From positions 64,001 through 128,000 of the forward strand of contig NZ_BNCK01000006.1 in NCBI RefSeq assembly GCF_014656435.1: a stretch of DNA of 64,000 bases, given 5' to 3'. The translations under genes and the position numbers were made by a program. The DNA is from Thalassotalea marina (GTDB lineage Bacteria > Pseudomonadota > Gammaproteobacteria > Enterobacterales > Alteromonadaceae). The notes beneath the pieces were generated by a model, which made no database searches, had not been told where the DNA came from, and worked only from the letters and a program-made list of their open reading frames with translations. Of this stretch, positions 35,373-45,016 are shown in pieces (positions within the stretch are counted from its first letter, which is position 1; the number at the start of each line of letters is the position of its first letter).

Positions 35373-38300
35373 CTACAACTGAATTTCTTTATCTACTGAT
35401 GTGGATTTTTGTCCTAGCTCCACATCAAACTGTTTAATAAACTGCTCTATTATATCGGCTTGCGCTTCACTAAACACGCCATCTAAGCCCATGTCATGCA
35501 CTTGGGTAAATGGTGCGTCGTAGAGCTGATCAATTTTGATAACGCCATAACGCACTAGGTGATTTTTTAATAATCCAATAAAACGCTGTTGTTTAGCATT
35601 CATATGGGTATGGGTTTGCTGTACGAATTTAGTAAAGCTTTGCTCGATTGCCTCTTTATCCATGCCCACAATAGTGCGAAGAATTTTATCTAAGCTTGCC
35701 GTTGAATCTGGATAAAACTCTTTTAAGGTATTTAAATCAACATTCGGGTTTTGAATGTGAACCAATGAGTTCAATCGAGCAATATCATCTTCTGTAACAG
35801 GGCTACCAGCACGAATTTTTTGTAACACGCTATCGGTTTCAAATAGTGGCGCTAAGGTTTTTTCCACCTCTTGGCGGAAGATTTGATAGTCAATCGACAC
35901 TATTTTGGTAGGGCGTTCAGCAATTTGATAGCCTGCCTCGTCTTCTCTAATGTCTAAGATGACTTCTTGTGAAGGCGGTTGAATGCCTTTTTCTCTTAAG
36001 TGAATAACGCTACGCAATGCTTTACGACTAGTTTCCAGTGTTTCGAAACCGTCTATTGATGCTGTTAAGTTTTGCCAGTATTGCTCTTTTTGAATATCTG
36101 CAATAAAGCTAGCTTTTGCACGCACTTCATTTAAATGCATTTGCAGCTTTTCAATCTTCACCATTAACGCTTGCCTAGCTAAGTCGATTTGGCTTGGGTC
36201 GGTGTATAGCAAGGTTTGGATAATGGCGATTTCATTATCAAATTTATATGCTTCTGACTGACCCATAATGTTGCGCCATTGCATCAGTGGTGCAATATGC
36301 TCATAGAGACTTGCTTTGGTTTCTGGGGCAAACTGGTTAAGGTATTTTTCGTCTTTGCACGCTTCCACTACTTGCCAATTGTCACGCACTGCTATGGTAT
36401 TCAAATCTAGCGAACACACATCTTGATGAATAAGTTTTATCACTTCATCAAACGTTGCAACATCGGCTTTTTTAAGCGAGGTTTCAGCCAATAACAAGCG
36501 AGACTCAAATAGCTTTTGAGTTAGCGACTTAGACTGTTTAACGTCCTCTTCTTCTGGATCCATATCGAAATATTCGAAGTTTTCCCAGTGATCGAAAATC
36601 AAGAAGTGGGTTTTATCATTACCTTGGCCGTAAAGATCTTTACACAAGCGTGTACCACGACCAATCATTTGCCAAAACTTCACTTTCGATTTAATTGGTT
36701 TAGCAAATACAAGGTTTACACACTCAGGCACATCAATACCTGTGTCGAGCATATCAACCGATACGGCTATGCGAATGCTGTTTTCTTCTGTCGATTTAAA
36801 ATCGTCAATAAGCTCTTCAGCACGTTCATATTTCGAGTGAATAACGCGGCAGAAGTTACTACCGTATTGTGGATACTCTTCGGCAAATATTTTTGCCATT
36901 AGCTCAGCATGTTTAATGTTACGGGCAAAAACAATCGTTTTACCCGGTAATTGACCATCTACATCACGTAAACCTTTTTCCATCAGGTTTCGCAATATCA
37001 CACGGTTGGTATCTTTATTTTTTACCGCTTCGTCGATTTGCTTGGCGTCGAAATCTAACGTATTAGGATCAATACCTTGTTCTTCTAGTTCGGCAATTTG
37101 CTCGTCGGTGAGATTATCTTTACTGATCCCTTCGCGCAGGAATTTAGTGGTAAAGCTTACGATTTTGTAGGGTACTAAGTTACCGTCTTCTATCGCTTGC
37201 TCTAACGGGTAATTGGCCGTCGGCATTTTAAAATCGCAACCAAATAACTGACAAGTAGAACGAGATACCATTTCCACTGGGGTTGCTGTCAAACCAACCT
37301 CCAACGCATCAAAGTATTTAAATATATCGCCGTAAACATTGTAAATAGAACGGTGGGATTCATCGGCAACAATCAGATCAAAATAACCGACATCATATTT
37401 TTGGAATATGCGCATCATGCCTGGATAGGTTGCGATAAAAACACGAGCGCTGCTTGCAGCTTCTTTTTTACTTTTGCCAACCACATATAATGGCTCTTTG
37501 GTAAATTCGTTAAAGGCATTACCCGCTTGTTTACGTAACTCTTTACGGTCACAAAGGAATAACACTCGTTTTGCCCAACCAGCATCCAAAAGGCGTTTCG
37601 CCAGTGCGATTGATACTCGCGTTTTTCCCGTCCCCGTTGCTTGTACGATAAGAGACTTACGGTGTTTGTTGGTGAAACGCTCACAGACACGCGATATGGT
37701 TTCCATTTGATACAAACGGCCAGCCACATCGGTATCGATAGGCGTTTGGTTGAGATCTTTTTTCAACGTTCGTTGCTTAATAAGGTATTGCAGCGAGTCT
37801 TTTGAGTAATACCCGTAAAGCTTGCGGCTGTTATAGCCCTGTGCATCGTCTAAAATACGAATGTCGTAGCCATTTGAATAAAATATTACTGGGCGCTGAC
37901 CATATTCCTTTTCTAGCGCATCAGCATAGATTTTTGCTTGCTCGCGGCCTTTTTCTGATGAATGCCTTGTGGCTTTCGCTTCGATTACAGCCAAAGGCTT
38001 GCCATCATCATTCCACAGCACATAATCAGCTCTTCCGTTTCCACTATTCGTTGGCTGATGTGGCAAATCTACTTCTTTGCCCACTTCATCGGTGCTAGAT
38101 TCTTCCAGTGAAACATTCCAGCCCGCTGCACGTAAATCCATATCAATAATACGGGCGCGAGTTTCAGCCTCATCAAACTTAAAGCTTGATGTGATTTTCT
38201 TATTCAGTGATTGCACTTGGCTGACTTTTTCAGCGTCAATTGCTTGTTTAAGCTTTGATGCTTCAATTTGTGCCAGTTTTTGCGCTTTTTCAGAAGCTTC

Positions 38301-38828
38301 CAGCTCTTCTAGTGCTTTCTTTAATCGTGCTTCATTTTCAGCTAGCTGTTTTTCAAGTTGTTTGTTCTTTTTAACAAACTCTGTTCCTGACTGACCGTTT
38401 GGCTGGGTTTGCTCAGGGATTGAAAAATTAGGACAATCCTCTTGCTTGCCTCCCGCATAAGCCATAAAGAGGTAACTCGCGACAAAGTAACTTTCTTTTA
38501 AAATCCAGATAGCTTGCTGCTGATCGACTTTTCCTTCATGCGCAGCTTGGTTACCGCTTTTACGGATCGCATGAAGTTTGTCAGTTATTAAACCAGGTAC
38601 GACACTGGTGAAGTCGTCTGAGGTTAATTTGTCATAAATGTTAGAATTGGGGAATACGGGTAGACGAAGCTCCTTGTACAAATAGCCAACCACTTTCTCA
38701 GCAAAGCAACGTAACTTTACTAAAGCACTTTGTGGGTCACTGATCACATAGTCTTCTGCAAATGCAGCAAGCTGATGTAATTCAGGCCATTTGGTTTGGA
38801 TATGTTCAAAATTCATTGACTGCTTCAT
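35373..38828 (-). CDS. hsdR: Type I restriction endonuclease motor subunit HsdR
   Basis: An 1151-residue restriction subunit. Residues 15-125 form a DUF4145-like helical domain, followed by a coiled coil (150-215) and the nuclease domain, with Asp268, Glu283 and Lys285 (AVIEAKAT). The translocase has Walker A ATGTGKT (397-403), DESH (489-492), GLTATPV and MIGRGTRLC. A long helical C-terminal domain of EcoEI type binds the methylase. It translocates DNA and cuts far from unmethylated sites. It is the first hsd gene, 177 bases after the regulator gene. All motifs look intact. Confidence 0.95.
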   Translation of the reverse strand: MKQSMNFEHIQTKWPELHQLAAFAEDYVISDPQSALVKLRCFAEKVVGYLYKELRLPVFPNSNIYDKLTSDDFTSVVPGLITDKLHAIRKSGNQAAHEGKVDQQQAIWILKESYFVASYLFMAYAGGKQEDCPNFSIPEQTQPNGQSGTEFVKKNKQLEKQLAENEARLKKALEELEASEKAQKLAQIEASKLKQAIDAEKVSQVQSLNKKITSSFKFDEAETRARIIDMDLRAAGWNVSLEESSTDEVGKEVDLPHQPTNSGNGRADYVLWNDDGKPLAVIEAKATRHSSEKGREQAKIYADALEKEYGQRPVIFYSNGYDIRILDDAQGYNSRKLYGYYSKDSLQYLIKQRTLKKDLNQTPIDTDVAGRLYQMETISRVCERFTNKHRKSLIVQATGTGKTRVSIALAKRLLDAGWAKRVLFLCDRKELRKQAGNAFNEFTKEPLYVVGKSKKEAASSARVFIATYPGMMRIFQKYDVGYFDLIVADESHRSIYNVYGDIFKYFDALEVGLTATPVEMVSRSTCQLFGCDFKMPTANYPLEQAIEDGNLVPYKIVSFTTKFLREGISKDNLTDEQIAELEEQGIDPNTLDFDAKQIDEAVKNKDTNRVILRNLMEKGLRDVDGQLPGKTIVFARNIKHAELMAKIFAEEYPQYGSNFCRVIHSKYERAEELIDDFKSTEENSIRIAVSVDMLDTGIDVPECVNLVFAKPIKSKVKFWQMIGRGTRLCKDLYGQGNDKTHFLIFDHWENFEYFDMDPEEEDVKQSKSLTQKLFESRLLLAETSLKKADVATFDEVIKLIHQDVCSLDLNTIAVRDNWQVVEACKDEKYLNQFAPETKASLYEHIAPLMQWRNIMGQSEAYKFDNEIAIIQTLLYTDPSQIDLARQALMVKIEKLQMHLNEVRAKASFIADIQKEQYWQNLTASIDGFETLETSRKALRSVIHLREKGIQPPSQEVILDIREDEAGYQIAERPTKIVSIDYQIFRQEVEKTLAPLFETDSVLQKIRAGSPVTEDDIARLNSLVHIQNPNVDLNTLKEFYPDSTASLDKILRTIVGMDKEAIEQSFTKFVQQTHTHMNAKQQRFIGLLKNHLVRYGVIKIDQLYDAPFTQVHDMGLDGVFSEAQADIIEQFIKQFDVELGQKSTSVDKEIQL

Positions 38829-38884
38829 TCCTGCTTATTCCTTGTGTCGCTTCCTATATGGCAAGCGCAATGCCAAATTCGAAA

Positions 38885-39001
38885 TTATTGTTGATTATCT
38901 GCTTTATCATTTTCAATTCCCAACCGCTTCATCCAGTTTGTTAGCGTTTGATGGTCTTTTAAGCCCAACATTTGGGTAGTGTGTTTCTTACCAAATACCC
39001 A
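38885..39001 (-). pseudogene. Short helix-turn-helix-like fragment between the WYL gene and hsdR
   Basis: The minus strand has an open stretch of 38 codons ending LKDHQTLTNWMKRLGIEN and a TAA at 38885. It reads like the recognition part of a small helix-turn-helix protein. The only ATG (38971) gives 28 residues and has no ribosome site. It may be a leftover of a lost gene or chance. Confidence 0.3.
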
Positions 39002-39005
39002 TTAC

Positions 39006-39926
39006 TTAATACTTATTATCCAAACTAACTTTGCTATTTTGACTTTCATAGCCAGGCGCTATTGCAAGGTTTTCTGCGCCGTATAATGTTTTTGTATTGC
39101 GCAAATATAACTGGTATTCACCACCTTGCAGCGTGGCGTTTTCAGAGCAATCAACGTTCCAACGGCGCAATAGATAACCAGCAAGTGCAGCTCGAACGCT
39201 AAGATTTAGGACGCCATTTTGCATGCCATAATCGAGTTCGATTGCTTTGGGGTGTTTTATATTTTCGGGATGTGGCACCAATTGCAGTGGCATCATTCTG
39301 TTCCACTGGTGATCTTCCTGGCGGCTTTCAAACAACTCAATGTTATTTACTAACCCTGTGACTTTGCTGATACGTGTTAGTACAAAGTCGAGAAATCTTT
39401 CACTTTTTCGATCGAAAGCCCGAACGTGCCAGCGTAAACCATTATCAACAATAGCATGTGGCACAATTTCTCGGGCGCCCGAGCCACTTGACAGTGAGGT
39501 ATAAATAATACTGACAGGCTTTTTATTTAAAATAGCTTGAACTAACCGCGCAACAATAAAAATATCGGGCACATTTAGTTGGCTTGGTGCTTCTACAGGG
39601 AATTGAATATCGCCGATGGCGTCATATCCATTACTAATATCATTTGCCAATTTCACCAAGGTTTTTCGAGCGTCGTGCTGAAAAAGTGGTTTAAATTTTT
39701 TAGTTTGATAGTAGGTTTTGTTTGCGTTATCAAAGCGTAAGTTGTCAATGGCAAACTCTTTATATAATGCGATATCACGGGTGGCATTAGCCATACCCAT
39801 TTCAAACTTGTCAGTTAAGTCGCTACGAGTGAAATGCCCACGAAACAGCAATACAAAATCTATAAATGCTAACCGCTGTTTTTGCGCAAAAGACAATTGC
39901 TCTTTTTGTTTATTATTCTTTGGCAT
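39006..39926 (-). CDS. WYL-domain transcriptional regulator (BrxR/CapW type) of the defence island
   Basis: A 306-residue regulator. The N-terminal winged helix (QRLAFIDFVLLFRGHFTRSDLTDKFEMGMANATRDIALYKEF) is followed by the WYL domain (IVARLVQAILNKKPVSIIYTSLSSG..HAIVDNGLRWHVRAFDRKSERFLDFVLTRI) and a C-terminal dimer domain. This plan matches BrxR and CapW, which repress BREX and CBASS operons and respond to phage infection. It is the first gene before hsdR, in the same direction, so it is placed to control the restriction genes. The signal sensed and its operator are unknown; a palindrome lies at 40148-40163. Confidence 0.85.
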   Translation of the reverse strand: MPKNNKQKEQLSFAQKQRLAFIDFVLLFRGHFTRSDLTDKFEMGMANATRDIALYKEFAIDNLRFDNANKTYYQTKKFKPLFQHDARKTLVKLANDISNGYDAIGDIQFPVEAPSQLNVPDIFIVARLVQAILNKKPVSIIYTSLSSGSGAREIVPHAIVDNGLRWHVRAFDRKSERFLDFVLTRISKVTGLVNNIELFESRQEDHQWNRMMPLQLVPHPENIKHPKAIELDYGMQNGVLNLSVRAALAGYLLRRWNVDCSENATLQGGEYQLYLRNTKTLYGAENLAIAPGYESQNSKVSLDNKY

Positions 39927-40147
39927 TTAAAATGTTAACTTTTCATTGTCATCATTTTGATGAGCACCATAATGCTTAAACATTAGAGTTTTGGCAAGAG
40001 TTATTTGTACTTCATGGCTACTTTGTTTTATTAAACACGGTAGCATTTTAAGTAACAAACAATAGATTAGAAAAAGCGTTTTAAGGACTATCGATTGGTG
40101 GTATCTTTTGCTGTGTTCAGCTCTATCGAGGCTACCCCTCTCATCAG

Positions 40148-40163
40148 TTTATTGATCAATAAA
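40148..40163. promoter_or_regulatory. Palindrome TTTATTGATCAATAAA upstream of the WYL regulator
   Basis: A perfect 16-base palindrome in the 266-base gap between the NERD gene and the WYL regulator, 222 bases before the latter's start. BrxR-type regulators bind inverted repeats near their own promoter, so this could be an operator. The distance is large, which lowers the odds. Confidence 0.28.
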
Positions 40164-40192
40164 TATGATTAAAAAATCATAAGCAGCCAAAC

Positions 40193-41128
40193 TTAAAAAA
40201 CCTGCACACTATGAGAGCAAGCAGAGCAGTTTAACGTGTACGTGTTTTTTCGTTTATTCACCTTGGTTGTACTACTACTGCACTTAGGACAAGCCATTTT
40301 CATTGAGGTATTAGTGTCACATTTACTGCAATGAATAAAATAGCCATAGCGGCCATATTGAGGTGTGATATGTTCAGAGCTTTCGCAGTTTTTACATTTT
40401 AGGATACTGCTAGTTTTAAAGCTTTCTGGCTGAGCTTGTTCTACTGTTACCTCTGGTTTTGGTTTATCTTCAGGATAATTGGTTGATGCATAGTTTTGTA
40501 ATAAAAAGTCAGTGATTGATTGTAACTCTACAGGGCTAAAATCTGGTCTAGTATCTAAAGTCAGTGCACTAACAAGCTTGTGTTTTATGTTCATTATCTC
40601 AATTAGCTTGTCTGCGATAAATTCTGATTTCACTATTTGCTCAGAAACTTCTTTAGGCATAGCTTTTCGTTCAATAATGGCATTGCTTGATATTGCGCAA
40701 ATTGCAGACCAACGTCGCAATCCAAATGACTGTTGCCTGATACCAAAAAGTTTAGGTAAAATTGCCGCCCGATGCTCATGCAAATACTCTTTTAATAACT
40801 TTTGCTGTAATTCAACTTGTTTGATAGGTGACGGTATTCCAGACCACTTTTGATTAAAACTGCGCGACCACTCACCATGCTGATTCACTTTAACTTCACC
40901 AGTAATGCTTTTAGATTCGATCAATACAAAGCCATAGGGATAAACAATTAGATGATCTATTTGCGCAGTTTCATCGTTATGGGAAAACTGAAAATCATTG
41001 ATAACAAATACTTGCTCGTGATTTTTAAACGCTCTTCTGAGATAAAAAGCGACATCTTGCTCTTGTTTTTGACCAGCAATTGCCATTGGCGCTTTAGCGT
41101 TTATTAGTTTCTTTTCCTTAAGAATCAT
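40193..41128 (-). CDS. NERD-domain putative nuclease with zinc-ribbon tail
   Basis: A 311-residue protein. The NERD domain occupies residues 15-130, with DFQFSHNDETAQIDHLIVYPYGFVLIESKS giving the nuclease-like Asp58, Glu71 and Lys73. After a linker rich in proline and glutamate, two C4 zinc ribbons follow (CKNC..CSKC and CPKC..CSAC), like the DNA-binding fingers of topoisomerase I. NERD proteins are thought to act on DNA and often sit in defence islands. It precedes the WYL regulator in the same direction with a 266-base gap. Whether it belongs to the same system is inference. Confidence 0.85.
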   Translation of the reverse strand: MILKEKKLINAKAPMAIAGQKQEQDVAFYLRRAFKNHEQVFVINDFQFSHNDETAQIDHLIVYPYGFVLIESKSITGEVKVNQHGEWSRSFNQKWSGIPSPIKQVELQQKLLKEYLHEHRAAILPKLFGIRQQSFGLRRWSAICAISSNAIIERKAMPKEVSEQIVKSEFIADKLIEIMNIKHKLVSALTLDTRPDFSPVELQSITDFLLQNYASTNYPEDKPKPEVTVEQAQPESFKTSSILKCKNCESSEHITPQYGRYGYFIHCSKCDTNTSMKMACPKCSSSTTKVNKRKNTYTLNCSACSHSVQVF

Positions 41129-41271
41129 CTACTAATTCCATTTTCTTAATACTTGAGAAATTTTATCTTATAGCAAATTTTTCAAATCATTAAGCCTTTT
41201 ACTTTCAAAAATCGAATGTGTAAACACCGACTTTATTAAAACAGAATTCATAAAATAGAAGTTGGCCATTG

Positions 41272-43095
41272 TTACCTTTTTAAATTTTCATCGCCAATTC
41301 GGCCAGAATTTAACCCTCGTGTTTTCATTGATGCAACATTCCCAGCATCATCAAACTGAAACAGTATCTGCATATTGGATTGACCATCGTCACTTTTAAC
41401 TAGAAATAAGTCGTTTTTATACGGCCACAGTTTTAATGGTTTGTCCCAGTAATTTGAATATAGGAATAACTGGCCATTTTCTCTATATATTTTGCGAAAG
41501 CGCTTTTCATCGACAACATATTTGCCAATGTATTTGGCCACTTCAATATCGGGTACAAATTGGTTTTTATAGTCTAAATAGTCTTCACCAAGTGTAGTTA
41601 ACGCTTTGATAGTTTCCTTATGAATAGGGTTATCTTTCAATGCCTGACGATAGTGTTTGATCGCTTGCTCCTTGATACCAAATTTCAACTGATAATCAGC
41701 CAACATTGCATGTGTTTGATACCAATTTGGAAATGCTTCAAGTGATAACTCTAAAGTTAAGATTGCTTCATCAAAACGCTTACGTTGTACCAAGTTTTTG
41801 GCTGTGGCATTGAGGCTGCGCCAACTTAAACGGGCAGTATATTCTGGCGAGTAACTTTCAATATCGCTTAATATTGCTCTGACATAGTGAAAGCCTCGTT
41901 GCAAAATTAAGTTTGGGATTGTTTCAGGTAATAGTGGTTGTTTCTTCGCTTTACCCCACTCAAAGCTATGCTTTATATCCCGTTGTGGACGCTGTAGCAC
42001 AGCGCCTTTATCTAACAAACTGAAATTTAAAAAATCCAGCACATTGTAACTCATATCCGCATAAAAATTAGTAATCGCCGTTTTCTCTTTTGGTGAAAAC
42101 TGTTCAAATTGCATTCGTAGTTGCAACTGCTCCGATGAAAAATAGTAATGCGTATTATGGTCGTATCGTATTAACCATTTATCAGCAAAATTCACTTGTT
42201 GATAAAAGTCGGCGGGGTTTAGCGAAGGTTGTTTCATGTTCTTGCTAATCATCAATAATTTTGCGGTAAACTCAGACGGTTGGTAAAAAGGGCTCGCCTG
42301 TAAATCCTCCAGCCACCCTTGAGACATAACAGAGCTATCTAGTGAAACAACAGCGTCAATATCCTTGTTCTGTGTTGCAAAAATAAGGTTTGACAGCCCA
42401 CCTAAACTAAAACCAAGGGCCGCCACCTTAGAATTTTGAGTAAACCGCTGAGCAAACTCCCATAAAAAAGATAAATCTGCGGCTTGAATATTAGCTTCAT
42501 CAATCGACTGCTTTTGCAATCGGGTAAACTCCCCTTTTGCCGCAACGGAAACAACAATATAACCATGACTCGCCAAAAACTCACACAGCAACGCATTATC
42601 ATGGATTGATGCATTCATTGGAGGTGCGTACAACAGCACAGGAAAGTTATCTTCGGCCACTTCAATATTTAAATAACTTCTAGTAGGTTGTTGCCAAAAC
42701 TTTATATATCCAGCTTTTGCATTTTCAGGTAAAGAATTCAAAAGGCTATTAATGTGCTGATCTCGTTCAAACTCAGATTGCCTAGAAAAGTCCACTTCAG
42801 AGGAAGTAAAAGCAATGAAATCTCGATATGTTAGCGGTGTTTTCTCTGCTGTATTTTTACCAGGAAACCACATCGCCACTTGCATGGGCCGGCCAATAGG
42901 AGAAAGAGTTTCTTTTCCGAAATAGTCATATTTAGGCGCAAAAGAGCGTCGTTTGTCATATTCATGAAACAACTTAAACCCTACTTTATATTGACCCAGC
43001 GGCAATGACTGATGAAAAGAGGCAATGGATAATTGGCTATATAATAAAGTTATTGAAGCAATTATGAATGGAAGTAAGCTTTTAATTTTCTGCAT
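41272..43095 (-). CDS. Secreted alpha/beta hydrolase with TPR-type C-terminal region
   Basis: A 607-residue exported hydrolase. I chose the ATG at 43095, which begins a clear signal peptide (MQKIKSLLPFIIASITLLYSQLSIAS); the frame is open further upstream but without hydrophobic or ribosome support. The hydrolase part resembles dienelactone-hydrolase/PAF-acetylhydrolase-like enzymes: QVAMWFPG near the start, VAALGFSLGGLSN with the nucleophile Ser, DAVVSLDSS, and YDHNTHYYF toward the His. TPR-like helices follow (RFDEAILTLELSLEAFPNWYQTHAMLADY, then AIKHYRQALKDNP), and a beta-rich end domain. Substrate unknown. The next upstream gene also joins a serine hydrolase to TPR helices. Confidence 0.8.
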   Translation of the reverse strand: MQKIKSLLPFIIASITLLYSQLSIASFHQSLPLGQYKVGFKLFHEYDKRRSFAPKYDYFGKETLSPIGRPMQVAMWFPGKNTAEKTPLTYRDFIAFTSSEVDFSRQSEFERDQHINSLLNSLPENAKAGYIKFWQQPTRSYLNIEVAEDNFPVLLYAPPMNASIHDNALLCEFLASHGYIVVSVAAKGEFTRLQKQSIDEANIQAADLSFLWEFAQRFTQNSKVAALGFSLGGLSNLIFATQNKDIDAVVSLDSSVMSQGWLEDLQASPFYQPSEFTAKLLMISKNMKQPSLNPADFYQQVNFADKWLIRYDHNTHYYFSSEQLQLRMQFEQFSPKEKTAITNFYADMSYNVLDFLNFSLLDKGAVLQRPQRDIKHSFEWGKAKKQPLLPETIPNLILQRGFHYVRAILSDIESYSPEYTARLSWRSLNATAKNLVQRKRFDEAILTLELSLEAFPNWYQTHAMLADYQLKFGIKEQAIKHYRQALKDNPIHKETIKALTTLGEDYLDYKNQFVPDIEVAKYIGKYVVDEKRFRKIYRENGQLFLYSNYWDKPLKLWPYKNDLFLVKSDDGQSNMQILFQFDDAGNVASMKTRGLNSGRIGDENLKR

Positions 43096-43574
43096 AAAAG
43101 AGCCATTTATTTTTGTTCTCTTTGTAATAGTCGGAATACATTGAAAAAAAGTTTGGTTACAAGGCCTTTTACTTTTATTTATTTTTTTAGTTGCCCAATG
43201 GATGTCCTCATACAATCAAGCTTCGTCTATTTATCTTCTCAAATTCAAAGTCCTACTCATTGTTACGAAATATATTTTTCAATCATTTTTGCCATATGAG
43301 CAAAACGTTCGTAAAACGGCTTAAATTTGTTTATTCATTTGTTACTTTCCACCATGAAGTAGAAACTATTTAAGAGCACTCAATACTATATCTAGCACAG
43401 CTAAAAAGTATTAAGTAGATTAAATAATCCAGCGCTCTAATCTAACCTGTAGCTATATTGATGTTTTTATTAGGATGAACACTCAACAAAGAGGTGAGAA
43501 CCAAACACAAGGCGTGACAAAGGTGACTACCATCAACTTAATCAAAGCCTGTAGCGGCTCTATTCACTATATTC
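43096..43574. other. Intergenic stretch without a supported gene
   Basis: Some 480 A+T-rich bases between two secreted hydrolase genes on the minus strand. A plus-strand frame at 43191-43373 lacks a ribosome site and composition support. I see no convincing RNA gene, repeat or terminator. Confidence 0.5.
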
Positions 43575-44912
43575 TCAATTTAATTGTTCTGCTCTAATTT
43601 TTTTAGCTTCTTTTAACTTACCATTTGCGATAAGCGCCTCTGCATAGCTATCCCAGCCGTTTTTATAATCGGGATAAACTTGAGTTAAAAAAGAAAACAA
43701 CTGCTCAGCCTCTGCTAATCGACCATGCGATAAGTATAAATAACCACTTTGATTTAGCTGCACTGCGCTGGGTAGGTCCCATCTTTGCGCTATTTTTGCT
43801 TCGCTAAAAAGGCTTAACGCATTTTTCAAATCTTTAGAAATAACTTTGTTTGTGATTTGCTTAAATAAGTTTTCATGCGGTAAAGGTTCTTCCATGCCTA
43901 ATACAGCATTTGCAAGCTGGTTATATAAAGCGCTGACATAAGCGGGTTTTTCATTAGCCAGCGTCACCACAATCAGTTGATGATCAAGGTATGTTGAAAC
44001 ATTGGCAACAAACCCTTCATTTGACCCACCATGTGTTATTGCTTTGCCTTTAGCCCCCTCATTACTTGGCCAATTATATGAATATTTGAATAAACCGTGA
44101 TTATGTTCCATCATCTGCGCAAAACTTTCTTTAGACACTATTTCACCCTTGATCAACGCACGCTGCCAATGATACAAATCAGCAACTGACGAATACATTG
44201 CCCCATGCCCAATGGCGTAGTTTTGTTGTAGCGTTTGTAGCGAGATAACTTGTCCATCAAGGCGATTCGTCCCTTGCACTAATGACGATAATGTTTGCAT
44301 TGAAATAACACCGGTATCTGATAACAAAAACGGCTTGGTGATTTTATTTTCCAGCACTTGTGTAAAAGACTTTTTCGTTACCGCTTCAATAACAAGTGAA
44401 AGAAGTGCAAACCCTGCGTTGGAATAGCGTTTTGTTTTATTTTGTGAAACAAATATATTCTTTAGCCGTTGTAATCTTTGTAAACTCGTCATATCACGAG
44501 TTTTATCTCGCTCTGCAATAGTGACAAAGTCTCGTGGTAATCCACTTCTATGTTCTAGCAATTCTTGTATTGTTATGCTGCCAACAGGATGGCCTGAAAA
44601 CTCTTTGATGTAACGACTAATGGGTTGGTTAAAATCCACAAGTCGCTCTTCTTTTAATAGATAGATGAGTACTGCCGTAAATTGTTTTGCAATTGAGCCA
44701 ATTTCAAACCTCGCCGACTGAGGTAATTTGGCTGAACTGACAAAAGCCACCACTTGCTGATCAATTGCCACCAGAGCATTACCTTGGAACATGTTATGTT
44801 CAATGTATGCTTTGGTAATTTTTGTCAGCTTATTGTTTAACTCATTTGAATGACTTGGAGCAACGATGACCATAAGGAAAAAAGTCAAAGAAACTAGTTT
44901 AATTAAACGCAC
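43575..44912 (-). CDS. Secreted serine hydrolase of the class C beta-lactamase/DD-peptidase fold with TPR tail
   Basis: A 445-residue exported enzyme starting at a GTG with AGGG six bases before it. The signal peptide ends near residue 22 (APSHS). The motifs are Ser73-x-x-Lys76 (SIAK), Tyr163-Ser-Asn165 (YSN) and a HGGSNEGF block in place of KTG, as in esterases and D-aminopeptidases of this fold rather than true beta-lactamases. LLEHRSGLPRDF is a common block. The last 100 residues form TPR-like helices (AEAEQLFSFLTQVYPDYKNGWDSYAEAL). It may hydrolyse peptides or esters; the substrate is unknown. It follows the oxidoreductase gene in the same direction. Confidence 0.82.
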   Translation of the reverse strand: MRLIKLVSLTFFLMVIVAPSHSNELNNKLTKITKAYIEHNMFQGNALVAIDQQVVAFVSSAKLPQSARFEIGSIAKQFTAVLIYLLKEERLVDFNQPISRYIKEFSGHPVGSITIQELLEHRSGLPRDFVTIAERDKTRDMTSLQRLQRLKNIFVSQNKTKRYSNAGFALLSLVIEAVTKKSFTQVLENKITKPFLLSDTGVISMQTLSSLVQGTNRLDGQVISLQTLQQNYAIGHGAMYSSVADLYHWQRALIKGEIVSKESFAQMMEHNHGLFKYSYNWPSNEGAKGKAITHGGSNEGFVANVSTYLDHQLIVVTLANEKPAYVSALYNQLANAVLGMEEPLPHENLFKQITNKVISKDLKNALSLFSEAKIAQRWDLPSAVQLNQSGYLYLSHGRLAEAEQLFSFLTQVYPDYKNGWDSYAEALIANGKLKEAKKIRAEQLN

Positions 44913-44978
44913 AATTAACCCTAATTTTTAGTTTTATAATCTTAAGTGTCGTCTTCGTTTTAAAAGGTTTAAATCTAA

Positions 44979-45003
44979 GCAGCTCTGTACGCTTTTGAGC
45001 TGC
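44979..45003 (-). terminator. Hairpin after the molybdenum hydroxylase subunit gene
   Basis: A 7-bp perfect stem (GCAGCTC with GAGCTGC) 14 bases after the stop codon. The T run on the minus strand is poor (TTAGATTTAAA), so it is a weak terminator at best. Confidence 0.4.
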
Positions 45004-45016
45004 CATAAAGTCACTT

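Noticed and set aside
43191-43373. Plus-strand frame of 60 residues between two hydrolase genes
   Set aside because: No ribosome site, no recognisable composition or motif, and it overlaps the upstream region of the neighbouring gene.
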